Shown piece after piece: positions 11,893 to 22,543 of a stretch of 64,000 nt of DNA (position 1 is its first letter; every line of letters starts with the position of its first letter). The stretch spans positions 32,430,765 to 32,494,764 of the forward strand of contig CM048840.1 of NCBI GenBank assembly GCA_026545765.1, in the 5' to 3' direction. The position numbers were made by a program, and so were the translations under genes. Source of the DNA: Plantago major. Lineage: Eukaryota > Streptophyta > Magnoliopsida > Lamiales > Plantaginaceae. The notes beneath the pieces are model-generated. The model saw only the letters and a program-made list of their open reading frames with translations, searched no databases and was not told where the DNA came from.

Positions 11893-13241
11893 TTGAATTA
11901 TTTTTACTATGTGGCTAATAGGTGCATTGTGGACATCGAAAGGAGAATAAAGAAAAGGCGTAAATTGTTTTGGATTATGGCGACATGTACCACAAGTGCT
12001 ATTGCGACATATTTTTATAATTATATTTACAAAGAACCATGCATGACTGGGGAGAAGATTGGATGCGAGAGGTCTTGAATGGACATCCCATTCGATCAGT
12101 TAATGCTTTTAGGATGGAGTCGAGTGTGTTTGGAAAATTGTGTGAAGAACTCCAAAATAAATACGGTCTAAAAGCAAGTTATAACATGTCTGTTATTGAG
12201 AAAGTTGGTATATTTGTTTATACCTTTGCCCTAGGAATTTCTAATCGAGATGTTGCTGAGCGCTTTCAACGTTCTGGTGCGACTATTAGTCGAGCATTTC
12301 ATGATGTTGTTGAAGCAATTAGTGGTAGAAGTCAAGGTTATATGGGTCTGGCACGTGACATCAAAAAACCGTCAGATCCAACTTTTCAACTTATACCCCC
12401 ACAAATTTCGAATGACGACAGATACATGCCCTACTTTAAGGTACTGATTTTATTATTATCATATCTTATTGTTATAACATTAATATACACTATTTGTATA
12501 CTACTTTTACAAGTTTCATATAATATCTTTAAATAAATCGTGTAGGATTGCATTGGATGTATTGATGGTACACACATACATGCATGTATTCCTGAGACAG
12601 ACCAGCTGCCCTATAGAGGACGAAAGGGGATACCTACCTTTAATGTCATGGCATGTTGTGACTTTAATATGTGTTTCACATTCATTTCAGTAGGTTGGCC
12701 TGGATCAGCTCATGATACTCGTGTTTTTCTTCATGCGATCAATACGCCGACAATGAACTTTCCAAACCCACCACATGGAAGGTATTATTTGGTTGACAAA
12801 GGATATCCAGAAAGAGACGGTTACTTGGTCCCTTACCCAAATACAAGGTACCACAAATCTCAATTTGAGCATGAACAACCTTCTAATGGGCAAGAAGCAT
12901 TTAACAAGTTACATTCATCACTTAGAAGCTGCATCGAAAGATCATTTGGCGTGTTGAAGAAAAGATGGAAGATATTGGCTGAAATGCCACAATATAGCAT
13001 GGAGACTCAGATTGATGTTATTATGGCTGTGATTGCTTTACATAATTACATTAGGATACACTCAGAAGATGATCTAATATTTAATGTGATTGAGAGTCAT
13101 CCAGATTATATACCCTTTGAAGAACTCCCTGATACTGCTAGTGCTACCAACCATGGAAATTCAAGAGAAACATCTATTGAGATGAATATAATCCGTGACA
13201 ACATTGCAGCTTTGATATGTGGAAGTGATGATCTAGCTTAG
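11893..13241 (+). pseudogene. Harbinger ORF2, DDE_Tnp_4 transposase, one frameshift
   Basis: The 5' part (from 11893) reads DIERRIKKRRKLFWIMAT and YIYKEPCM, matching the usual N-terminus. The frame then shifts near 12040-12050, and the rest starts HDWGEDWMREVLNGH. Exon 1 ends at 12440, an intron of 105 nt (12441-12545) has GTACTG and GTGTAG borders, and exon 2 runs to the TAG at 13239-13241. The catalytic residues are all present: first D in CIGCIDGTHIH, second D in GSAHDTRVF, and E in SCIERSFGVLKKRW. The family is DDE_Tnp_4 (PF13359), which cuts and pastes at TWA sites. The break looks like loss of a single base; alternatively translation could begin at the ATG at 12039. Confidence 0.85.
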
Positions 13242-13731
13242 TTACGTTTTCTTTTTGTAAACCGGAAGGTCATTAGAATTCTCAACTTATATTTTATATT
13301 GTTGGATCCTTTGTTATACATTTTGTGTACTTTTTTGAAACTAGCATAAATGTATCCGCACCTCTTTAAAATGCATACATGTAGTACACATCAAATACTG
13401 ATTTTTTTCATTACTAAGTTAAAATGCTCAACGATAATTTCTTTCGACTTCTGATAATTTTGATGATGTTATTAAAGTGGCGATGTAAAGTACATTAAAT
13501 ATATATTATAATTATTGGAAAAAATATGATATATTATTATTTAAAAAACTATAGACTAATAATACGATAAGAAAGGTTAAAGACAAGAAAAATAAGAGTA
13601 AAGCCCGTTTATGTCATTTTACAAAATACCAGCTAGCTTTTCAGCTAATTTGCTAAACATCTACATTTAAAACCAGCTAGCTTTTCAGCTAGCTAACCAG
13701 CTACCAGCTAGCTTTCCAGCAGAGCCATATA

Positions 13732-13975
13732 CTCCCTCGTCAGGATTTCAACTTCCCACATTTTATTTTGGTAAATCTCAATTACAACTTCCCATGCCTT
13801 AAATGAAAAAAATTTCTCCTATTTTATTCACTATCTCTCCTACTCTATTCACTATATTTCATACTTTATTCAATCTCTTTGCTACTTATCACCATCTTTC
13901 CTACTTTATTCACTCTTCTCTTAAAATTTGTACCCAGATCCGTGGAAAGTTGTACCTGTGACGGATCGGAGAGAG
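13732..13975. mobile_element. Stowaway-like MITE, 244 bp
   Basis: Ends CTCCCTCGTCAGG and GACGGATCGGAGAGAG, flanked by TA at 13730-13731 and 13976-13977. It abuts the Harbinger right end (13726) and the Mutator-like element duplication (13979). Confidence 0.7.
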
Positions 13976-13987
13976 TATTTTAATGAT

Positions 13988-15972
13988 GAGTAAGTATAGT
14001 AAAGATCAAGACTTTCTATTATATAGGAAAGTCCGATTTTCATATAAAAAACCAACCAAATGAACTAGCAAGCAGTTTTTAACCAGACCGGTTGCCTAAA
14101 TGAACTAGACCAGCTTCCTATATATAGGCCAGAAAACACACTAAAACCTAGAAGAGAAAAACAGATACCAAAAGGTGTTTTGTACGTGTATTTTACGTTT
14201 CTCTACCATCTACCGTTTTCTCGCCGGAATCTCGCTGTTTCCACCTCGTTTCCACCGGATTTCACCTTCCTAGCTTCTATCAACATGAATCATGTAAAAA
14301 CCTCCCCGTTTTTGTATGTTTTTGTGCGTTATTATGAGTTTTGTGTGTGTTTTGAGTGTTTTTTTGTGTGTTTTTCATGATTTCGATTCAATTTTCATGA
14401 TTTGTTGTTTAAAACTTTCAGATCTAGTTGTTAGGATATTCAAATCCACAATCTAGAACGATGATGAAGTTAGCTCATTAGATCTGGAAGTCATTCCAGA
14501 AAATATGTTCAGATCTGGAAATATATCAAATCTGAACAACAAATTCGTATGTTGCTATACTGTTTTAACAACCATCGTTATGATTTTTAGCTTGTATTGC
14601 ATGTTTATGCTTTGTTATAGTTTTAAGAGGCATTGTTATAATTTTAAGAGGCATTGTTATAGTTTTAAGCATTATAACTAGATCCAGAAGGAGACACGAA
14701 AAGGATTTTCGAGGAGGCCTATGTTACTGTTTTGAGTTTGTGTTGCATGTTTCTGCTTCTTGTAGTTTTAAGAGTCAATGTTATAGTTTGAAGCATCAAT
14801 ATTACTGTTTTTTTTTTTTTTTGCTTGTATTTCATGTTTCTGCTTTGTTATAGTATTAACAGGCATTGTTATAGTTTTAAAGAGGCACTGTTATAGTTTT
14901 AAACATAAATATTCCTGTTCTTAGCTTATGTTGCATGTTTCTGCTTTGTCATAATTTTAAGAGGCAATGTTATAGTTTTAAGAGACACTGTTATTGTTTT
15001 AAGCATCAATTTTACTATTTTTAGCTTGTATTGCGTGTTCCTGCTCTGTTATAGTTTTAAGATGCGTTGTTATAGTTTTAAGAGTCATTGTTATGGTTCT
15101 AAGCATCAATGTAACTGTATTTAGCTTGTTAGCATGTTCCTAATTCGTTATACGTTTAGGAGGTATTGTTATAGTTTCACATGTGCTCTGTTATGGTTTT
15201 AGCATCAATGTCACTGTTTTTATTTTGTATTGTGCTCTGTTATTGTTTACACACGAATGTGATAGTTTTAACGAGAGTTGTTATGTTTTTAACCTAGTTA
15301 GTAAATGTTTTAAGCAGGCACTGATGATGACATCGAGTTTCACAATGGGTCTCTCAGAGGTGTCACTGCAGTATTGAAGCAACAAGCAAAAGCAACAAAA
15401 GGCAGGAAGCTAAAGTTCACCAACAAGTTTAATCGAAAAAACCTATTTCAACATTGTAATTACTGAATGTTTAAATATTGTAATGATCGAATGCTTCAAG
15501 TAGCTTATTTTAAGCTTGTGCATTGATGTTAAAATGGCATCCCTGAAATTTTTTAACTTGTTAATGGTGGTTTAATGATATTTGTGAATGATTTTAGATT
15601 GTCACTTAAAACTATAACAAACCATCTTAAAAACTATCATGTAGCTCCTTAAAACAACCAAATTAACCATCTCTTAAAAAATTAACAAAGTTAAAACTAT
15701 AATTGAAACATACAATACTGACAAATTAAAACCATCACATCATCTCTTAAAACATTAACAAAAGACGTTAAACTGTAACTGAAACTTTCAATGCTAACAA
15801 TTTTAAACCATAACATAATCTACTAATTAAAAGTATAACGAAAAACGTGTCTCAGTGGTTTTTTAAGAAATTCGGCCGGTCAGACCGCAAAAATCCAAAA
15901 AACCGCAAAAAATCACAAAAAACCTTGACTTTCCTATTTTTAGGAAAATCTTACCTTTTTCAAGACTTTGAC
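13988..15972 (+). mobile_element. Mutator-like non-autonomous element, copy 1 (1985 bp)
   Basis: A perfect 9-bp duplication TTTAATGAT flanks the element at 13979-13987 and 15973-15981. The diverged terminal inverted repeats are about 50 bp and share the block ATAGGAAAGTC. The 5' part (14100-14400) has a TATA-like CCTATATATAGG and a GC-richer stretch around 14200-14270. The body (14560-15310) is made of degenerate repeats of TTATAGTTTTAAGAGGC, and the 3' part (15600-15840) carries the reverse complement, TTAAAACTATAAC. No transposase is present. It is a sister of 43348-45560, with different 5' content. Confidence 0.8.
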
Positions 15973-15981
15973 TTTAATGAT

Positions 15982-17358
15982 TTTTGTTGTATATATATTC
16001 AGATGCATATATTTCAATTATATTGGAAACATGAAAATCCTTCTAAATTTATATATGTACTGGCCCTACATATTATAATGTATTTATTACAAAACAGTTA
16101 TTAACAATACTTTTGCAATAGCATTTACGTTCCCAACAATAATATCAATGTTTGTTGGTCCCTTAGACAACAAGGTTGAAGACGGGGTTGGAGGGAGGGA
16201 GGGGTTGCGGAAGACTTAGTTAAGTGTTGAGTATGTGATTTCAGCGAGCAGTTATAAAAAAATTAGACAAATGGATTGTTGAATGTAAGTGCTCAAAGAA
16301 TATAGTGGTATCTCAAGTTAGCGTAATCCTTCAACTAATCCATTTCGTCCTTAATCATGACTTGAATTCACTAAGACAAAAAACTGAGATCCGTGTTGAT
16401 GTCTTCCAAGGGGTTTCCCTTAGTTTCCCAGATTAAGTAGTTCTCCCCTTCTTCCTTTGCTTAACACACATGTTGATGTGTTTGTAGGGTTTTGGCAAGA
16501 CATTGAACACTTAGTGCGAAACAATGTTTAAGTTACTTTTAGTGATCAAGAAACTCAATTAAAGTTCTTATGTTTCAAAGACTTAATGCATTATTTCTAA
16601 AGAACAAGACTTCTTTTTGTTGACTAAATAACACTTTTTAGTCGCTATTTGAAAGCTTGTTCTACGCCTTCACAAGTAGCTTCACAAAGCTTAAGTATCG
16701 TTAGGAACTTATGAACTTAGAAAACTTTGAGAGATTTTGATCGCAATAGCAGGGTATGAGAGTTCGAGATTTTGTTGTTTTATCAAGTTCAAAATGTTAC
16801 TATTTATAGTGTAAAGTAGTTCCGTATAATATGTATCCACTTGGTAATATTTCAAAACATTGAGCTATAGTTTAGTATCAAATGTACAATAACATTTGTC
16901 CTTTAGCCTTGCTTTTTAGCAGATAGTACTATTTTGTCTTGTGCCAAAATTAACTGCCTTATCTCTTTCTGTTTAATGGATATATGGATTCAGTTGCGTT
17001 ATTCTCCGGTGAGATTTAGTCAACCTAATATGTCATGTAAATTTTCACTTGACCAATTATGTCGATGAGAAAATCCACTTAATGAGAAAAAGTTTTCTTT
17101 CTCAACAAGCTTATATAGCCAGTCTGAGTATTGAGTAACTTGCCATCTTGAAGTTTGCTTGCAACGTCTCAGCAGCAGGTCCAACAGGTGAACAAAAAAT
17201 TAAAATTACATGCTCTTGAAAACTTAACACTTATACAAGTTACTAACATGTCAGTCAATAAGATTTCTCTCTAACAAAGTGTCCATGCTAAAACATTCTA
17301 AGAATTAAGAGTACTAGTACTTGATTGATGAATCTAAAGTAGTTATGTGTTTGCTTAT
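15982..17358. other. Intergenic, nothing recognised
   Basis: AT-rich sequence with short reading frames only. A GGAGGGAGGGAGG run lies near 16190. The 16480-16830 part has an LTR-leader flavour (a TATTTATAG at 16799-16808), but no termini were found. Confidence 0.3.
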
Positions 17359-17360
17359 TA

Positions 17361-17615
17361 CTCCCTCCGTTCTTTTACAAGGTTTACTTTTTGGTTTTGT
17401 GTAAATTTTAAGAAAATTGAATAAAATATTAAGTAAGTGGTAAAAAGTAAGATGGAGAATAGGAAAAGTAAGTGAGAGATAAATAAAATATGAAAGGGAA
17501 TGTTTAAAAAATTAATAAGTAGCGATAGCGGGTTTCCAAAAAAAGAAACGTTAAACTTTAAAAAAAAAAACTTTCGAAATGGTAAAAAGTAAGTCTTTAA
17601 AAAAAACGGAGGAAG
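17361..17615. mobile_element. Stowaway-like MITE, 255 bp
   Basis: Ends CTCCCTCCGTTCTTTT and AAAACGGAGGAAG, flanked by TA (17359-17360 and 17616-17617). Confidence 0.75.
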
Positions 17616-17617
17616 TA

Positions 17618-17938
17618 ATATCTAAAATTAGAACTAATAATGTTGTTAACCCATTTGTTCATGACAAAAAATCCACAATGACAATACATTTATGTTCTTA
17701 AAAATACCGTCTATGTTATTAAACCGGATCCAGATATTCTCGGTTGCTTAGGAAGCAGTTGATCCGTATTCGGATAGGATAGTTGCTCAGTGTGCAAAAA
17801 TATGAAAATTTAGTTATTTAGTTGGTAAATTGTAGAATAAATCCAGTCTATATCTAGAGACCGCAGTATCTATAGAGATTTTTGTGATATTTTGGTATTG
17901 GTCTGTGTATATAAAATTTTTTGAGGGAAATTATACAG
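17618..17938. other. Intergenic, nothing recognised
   Basis: AT-rich; no coding, RNA or transposon signature seen. Confidence 0.3.
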
Positions 17939-18984
17939 TAAGGATATGTTATTTTCAACTGAAATTTATTGAACTGAACTGAATGGAACTGAACTGAAGA
18001 AATTATTGTGTAATAATAATAACAATTATATGATGGTATATATAATCACAATTAAAAAAGTATATTATTTTTGTTATCTTTCTCACATTCTTCCTACTCT
18101 TTTTTCTGTCACTTTACATTTTTATTTATATATTATTGTATAACAAACTTTAAAACCAACCGCGTGAAAAAACAATATGAGAATGATAACTTGATTAAAA
18201 CCGAATTTTAATTGTCGTATAAACTGTCTTTGTCTAGTTTTTTTTTTTTTTGAATCGGTGAAATTTATTACAACTTGAAAACATTTACAAGAGTATGGAC
18301 AATGTTCGGCAAATAAAATAATTAAAAGCTTAACCAAAATCACTTGTCCATAAACCATGCACAAGCTCGTGTCAACAACTTTACATCAACACTCTTTTTT
18401 TCCAGAACCTCCAGCATTTTTCCATTTTCCAAACTGATTCTTCAACTTTCAGTCCCAATACTCATATTTCAACTTTCATGAAAAGAAATTAAGTATATTT
18501 GATTAACGTAACTTTGTTTTATTGTAAAATCCCGTGAAATTTTTCAATTTTATACGTATTGTTATAATAGGCTTACGAGAAAATTTTTAAATTGGACTTG
18601 TTAAAGGTCCAAGTTGAAGCCCAGCTCCCAAACCTCATTAAAACCCTTATACAGAACGTTCTTCTTCATCTTTTATAGAGTCCAAGGAAGATAATATAGA
18701 GTCCGAGTAAGATAATATGGAGGAATAAATGCCATTTTTCAATATTTGTGATATATAATATTATTTTTATAAAGTTTGGTCTGACTTTTGGGTTGGTTTA
18801 ACTTGTTTTGGAGTTTTTGAACATGTAGATTTTTTGTTAGTTCAAATTGTAACTATACTCTTTATTTCATTGATCTACTAAAAGTCGTATAAAAAAGAAA
18901 GAAAGAAAAAAAGTTGAAAATAACTCAATTGGATAAATTTTCTTATTTTCCTCGTACAAAAGATCGGGTGTGTAAATAAATGAT

Positions 18985-19004
18985 AAAATAATAATAATAA
19001 TAAT

Positions 19005-19055
<51 letters not shown>

Positions 19056-19092
19056 AACAACAACAACAACAACAATAATAATAATAATAATA
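18985..19092. repeat. Trinucleotide microsatellite (ATT/AAC/AAT)
   Basis: Consecutive runs of ATA, TTA, ACA and ATA triplets over about 105 bp, the longest being about 18 TTA units. Confidence 0.9.
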
Positions 19093-19140
19093 TGAATTTA
19101 ATGAACTGAACTGAACTGAATGGAACTGAACTGAACTGAA

Positions 19141-20392
19141 CACTACAAGAATTATGTTGTAACGGGACGGAATCCGTCGCCCCGTTTGGCGACGGATAAA
19201 ACTTATCTGTCGCTACAGAGAGACGGATAATTTTATCCGTCGCTACAGAGCGTTGACCAAAATTTTAAAAAAAAAAAAAAATTTTTACCGACGGATAGAT
19301 CTATCCGTCGCTATTTTTAGCGACGGATAGTTCTACTATCCGTCGCCTATATAACCGGAAAATAAAAAAAATAAAAAACGTTAGCGACGGATAGATCTAG
19401 ATCTATCCGTCGCTAAAAGCCTAAAAAAAAAAATATATCTCCTCCACCACCTCCTTTCCTCCACCATTTCTCCTCTCCTCCTCCTCCTCCCACCACCACC
19501 TTTCTCCTCCCACCACCTCCTTTCCTTCCACCACCATCTCCTCCACCACCACCATCCTCCACCACCATCCTTCCACCACCACCATCTCCTCCACCACCTC
19601 CTTTCCTTCCACCACCTCTCCTCCATTTCTCCTCTCCTCCTCCTCCACCACCATCTCCACCACCACCACCACCACCACCACCACCTCTCTCCTCGCACCA
19701 CCAGCATCTCCACCACCACCACCTCTCTCCTCCCACCACCACCGCACCACCACCATCTCCACCACCACCACCTCTCTCCTCCCACCACCACCGCACCACC
19801 ACCATCTCCTCCACCACCACCACCACCACCACCACCACCACCTCTCTCCTCCCACCACCACCGCATCACCACCCTGCCACCACCACCACCACCTTTCCTC
19901 CTCCCACCACCACCGCACCACCACCACCCTGCCACCACCACTGCCACCACCGCACCACCTTTCTCCTCCCACCACCACCGCACCATACGAATACAAATTG
20001 GATATTAATATAAAAATTCGAATACAAATTAATCCGTATACAAATACAAATCAATATCTCGTATACGAATACAAATTGATATTTAATTAATCCAGATATC
20101 TGAATATAAAAATTCGAATACGGATTTTATTTTTTTTAAAAAAAATAGAAATGGGGCGACGGATAGATCTATCCGTCGCCACGTGGGGCGACGGATAGAC
20201 CCATTATCAATTTAAAAAAAAAAAGGTCAAAACCGTCGTCCAATCCGTCGCGAATTGGACGACGGATTATTATCCGTCGCCACAGCTCCAGCGGGGCGAC
20301 GGAATTGCTATCCGTCGCCAGAGCTGGGGCGACGGATAGATGGTCTGTAGCGACGGATCTATCCGTCGCTACAGACCAAATTTTTTGTAGTG
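19141..20392. mobile_element. Non-autonomous CACTA element, 1252 bp
   Basis: Ends CACTACAAGAAT and ATTTTTTGTAGTG, with a perfect 3-bp duplication GAA (19138-19140 and 20393-20395). The subterminal 300 bp at both sides contain repeated GCGACGGATA palindromes. The centre is a 540-bp CCACCA/CTCCTC tract. No transposase is encoded. Same family as 6281-7436. Confidence 0.85.
19439..19984. repeat. CCACCA/CTCC low-complexity tract inside CACTA
   Basis: Almost purine-free on the plus strand apart from A in CCA: clusters of CACCACCAC, TCTCCTCC and CTTTCC. A unit containing CCTCTCTCCTCCCACCACC recurs at about 19680-19860. All six frames give open but meaningless repeats. Confidence 0.85.
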
Positions 20393-20626
20393 GAACTGAA
20401 CTGAACTGAAAGAGTTTTCAGTTGAAAATAAGAGATACTAACACCTATATCAATTAGTTTGTCCCGAGAAGACCAACATGCAATGAGGATAGTATGCATT
20501 TATGTTTCCCACCCAATTACGTACATTTTGAATAAATTATTGCTGTGTATACTATGTAGTATTTCAATCCCCATCAATCTTTGTTTAGTTAATTTAAGCC
20601 TTTCTTCCACCTATGGGAACACAGTA

Positions 20627-20992
20627 AGCTTGTGCTTGCAAATGCTTAAAAAATTGCTTTTGTACTTTTCAAGTAGTAAAAGTAGTTTTTTAGTGTTTTA
20701 TATTACAACTTCTGCTGCAACTTCTCTAGAAAAACGCAGGTAACCGTCAGAAAGCAGAGAAGCAACCCAATAGCTGCTTCTATCTGCTTTAAGCACGTAG
20801 TAGCTTTTTTTCCAATTAAAAACAACTAATTAAATTAATTTTTGCATCACTAGAACTTCTGCTTTTACAATTTTAAGTTGCTTTTTATATGATATATCAA
20901 ACACTACTGAATTTTGCTTAAAATCAATTTTGATTAACTTTTAGTAAAAGCAGACAAAAAAACACAAGTAAAAGCATTTACAAACACACACT
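20627..20992. mobile_element. Possible hAT-like MITE
   Basis: The left end AGCTTGTGCTTGCAAATGC and the complement of the right end, AGTGTGTGTTTGTAAATGC, match at most positions, and the interior repeats GCTTTTAC-like motifs near both sides. I could not match an 8-bp target duplication, so the class is uncertain. Confidence 0.4.
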
Positions 20993-21083
20993 AAGTATTT
21001 CACAATGGTTGCCTTTCACAATACTTATTTATTTAAATAATATAATATCATACATACTCTGACCTAGTCAAAAGGTTTCCAAT

Positions 21084-21278
21084 TTGATTTTTCGGATCAA
21101 CCGTCTCCGACTTTGACTATGAATTACTATTAAACCGCCACTGTAAAATGTTCAATTAAATTATATAATGAAAATTTAATTCTTAAAATTTTATTATATA
21201 ATTTAATTGAACATTTTACACTTGCGGTTTAAGATTAATTCGTAGTTAAAGTTGAAAACGGTTTATCGAAAAAATCAA
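21084..21278. repeat. Hairpin (decayed MITE), about 195 bp
   Basis: Arms begin TTGATTTTTCGGATCAACCG and end with CGGTTTATCGAAAAAATCAA. The inner arms pair through AAATGTTCAATTAAATTATA and its near-complement. No clean ends or duplication remain. The AT-rich core resembles the centre of the MITE at 28789-29042. Confidence 0.55.
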
Positions 21279-21714
21279 TGAGAACATATATAACACTGAG
21301 TAATGTGACAACTACCAAAAAAATTCAATATCAATTGATTAGTGACTCAGCCGTTACATATTGTTTGACCAATGTGTCTATATCAAAACTAAATTTGCTA
21401 AGATGCATCTCTGTGAGAAGCAACAAAATATGGTAGAAATTGACAAAGAGGGAGCTGTAAAATATCGATCGGTTAAATATGATGGGACAGATTGATGGGA
21501 CTATAATTAAGAAAATGTCAAAAACAGTTTATTGAGCACTCCGATAAGATTAACGACAAAGGTTTAGTCGACTCTGGGTGACCCCCACGGGATCGAAATT
21601 TCCATTATAAAATGAGTTCGAAGCTGTTCGAGTTTATAGGATGCATGTTGAAATTAAAAACTTGTCCCATTTCCCTCTTCCTTTTACCCGTTAGGTAAAT
21701 AAACGACCCAGTAA

Positions 21715-21832
21715 GGCTCTGTTCTCTTAACTAAAAACTCATTCGATTCGATTCGATTCGATTCGATTCGATTACTTGGTTATATTTTATACTACAATTC
21801 AGTTTAGTTCAGAAGTTGAATAGAACAGAGCT
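21715..21832. mobile_element. PIF-type MITE with ATTCG repeat, 118 bp
   Basis: Ends GGCTCTGTTCT and AGAACAGAGCT, with TAA flanking both sides (21712-21714 and 21833-21835). The interior has six to seven GATTC units (21743-21773) in place of the TGAAC array of its relatives. Confidence 0.65.
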
Positions 21833-21835
21833 TAA

Positions 21836-22344
21836 GTATTGAAAGATATTTGTATTAGTAATATATTTAAGATGCAGATTGATGTTATTAAATATATGTA
21901 TAATATTTTTATATGCTGTATATTTCAAGAAAATATACCTATGGAATAACAGTTGCATCATCTAAATATACAACAACTTGATATCATGTTGCGATAAAAA
22001 CAAAAAACAACTTGAGATCATCTATAACAAGTGTATTAATTTTTTTAAATGTTAATTAATTAGCAAGTGAAATGAAGCATTCATATATAGTAAATTAACA
22101 TGTGTATTTGAAAGGCAGTCGGTCAATGGGTAGGAAAACACATATCTGCTGCCTGAAATATGTTTCCAAATGGGGGACCCCTTGTATTTCTAAACACAAT
22201 TGCTTGAAGGTTTCCAAATACAACCCATGCTTTTTAGGCAATAACCTATCAAGAAAACATGCTCAAAATAATACTTATGCATTGTACCCAGTCTGATCAA
22301 CCATTGAAAAGCTCTTATAAGTTATAACCCTACGTACCCAACAG
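21836..22344. other. Intergenic, nothing recognised
   Basis: AT-rich with no supported features. Confidence 0.3.
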
Positions 22345-22543
22345 TCGGTGAGTTTTTCTTTTTTACTTTTTAAGAGCCGAAACTCAACTTTAATTAGAAT
22401 TGAAAGACAAACACGGAGAATATAGGAATCCGTGGATACAAAAAACTAGCAAAAGCAAATACCACAAAACCAACAACTCCACTACGAGCACACTAATCGC
22501 TCGCAAGGAACCAACAAAGAAACGGTGCAAAAAACAAACTTGC

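Larger units (their letters stand above)
9034..13726 (+). mobile_element. PIF/Harbinger transposon, near full length (4693 bp)
   Basis: Ends are GGCTCTGTTT and CAGAGCC, flanked by ATA at 9031-9033 and 13727-13729. Subterminal zones repeat AGCTAGCTTTCCAGCT. It carries the two genes expected of the superfamily in the same orientation: a Myb/SANT-like ORF1 (10556-11737) and a DDE transposase ORF2 (11893-13241). Both ORFs contain frame breaks, so this copy probably cannot move by itself, though the catalytic core is intact. A 3' fragment of a copia element sits in the 5' part (9530-10209). A shortened relative is at 34739-35627 in the opposite orientation. Confidence 0.85.
17942..20438. mobile_element. 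PIF-type non-autonomous element with TGAAC arrays, split by a CACTA insertion
   Basis: Terminal inverted repeats share TTATTTTCAACTGAAA (17950-17965 and the complement at 20415-20430). TAA triplets flank at 17939-17941 and 20439-20441, as for PIF/Harbinger. Just inside each end is an array of TGAAC pentamers. The CACTA element 19141-20392 sits in the right-hand array. Without it the element is about 1.24 kb. It seems related to the smaller elements at 21715, 26176 and 59567. Confidence 0.6.

Noticed and set aside
12705..12893. 62-residue minus-strand ORF
   Set aside because: Antisense shadow of the Harbinger transposase exon 2.
14560..15310. CRISPR-like spaced repeats
   Set aside because: Repeats are degenerate and unevenly spaced, inside a plant transposon with a 9-bp duplication.
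18878..19075. Poly-Ile/Leu ORF
   Set aside because: Translation of the TTA microsatellite.
19381..20054. Four long minus-strand ORFs rich in Val, Gly, Trp and Arg
   Set aside because: They are readings of the CCACCA/CTCC tract inside a CACTA element, open in several frames at once.
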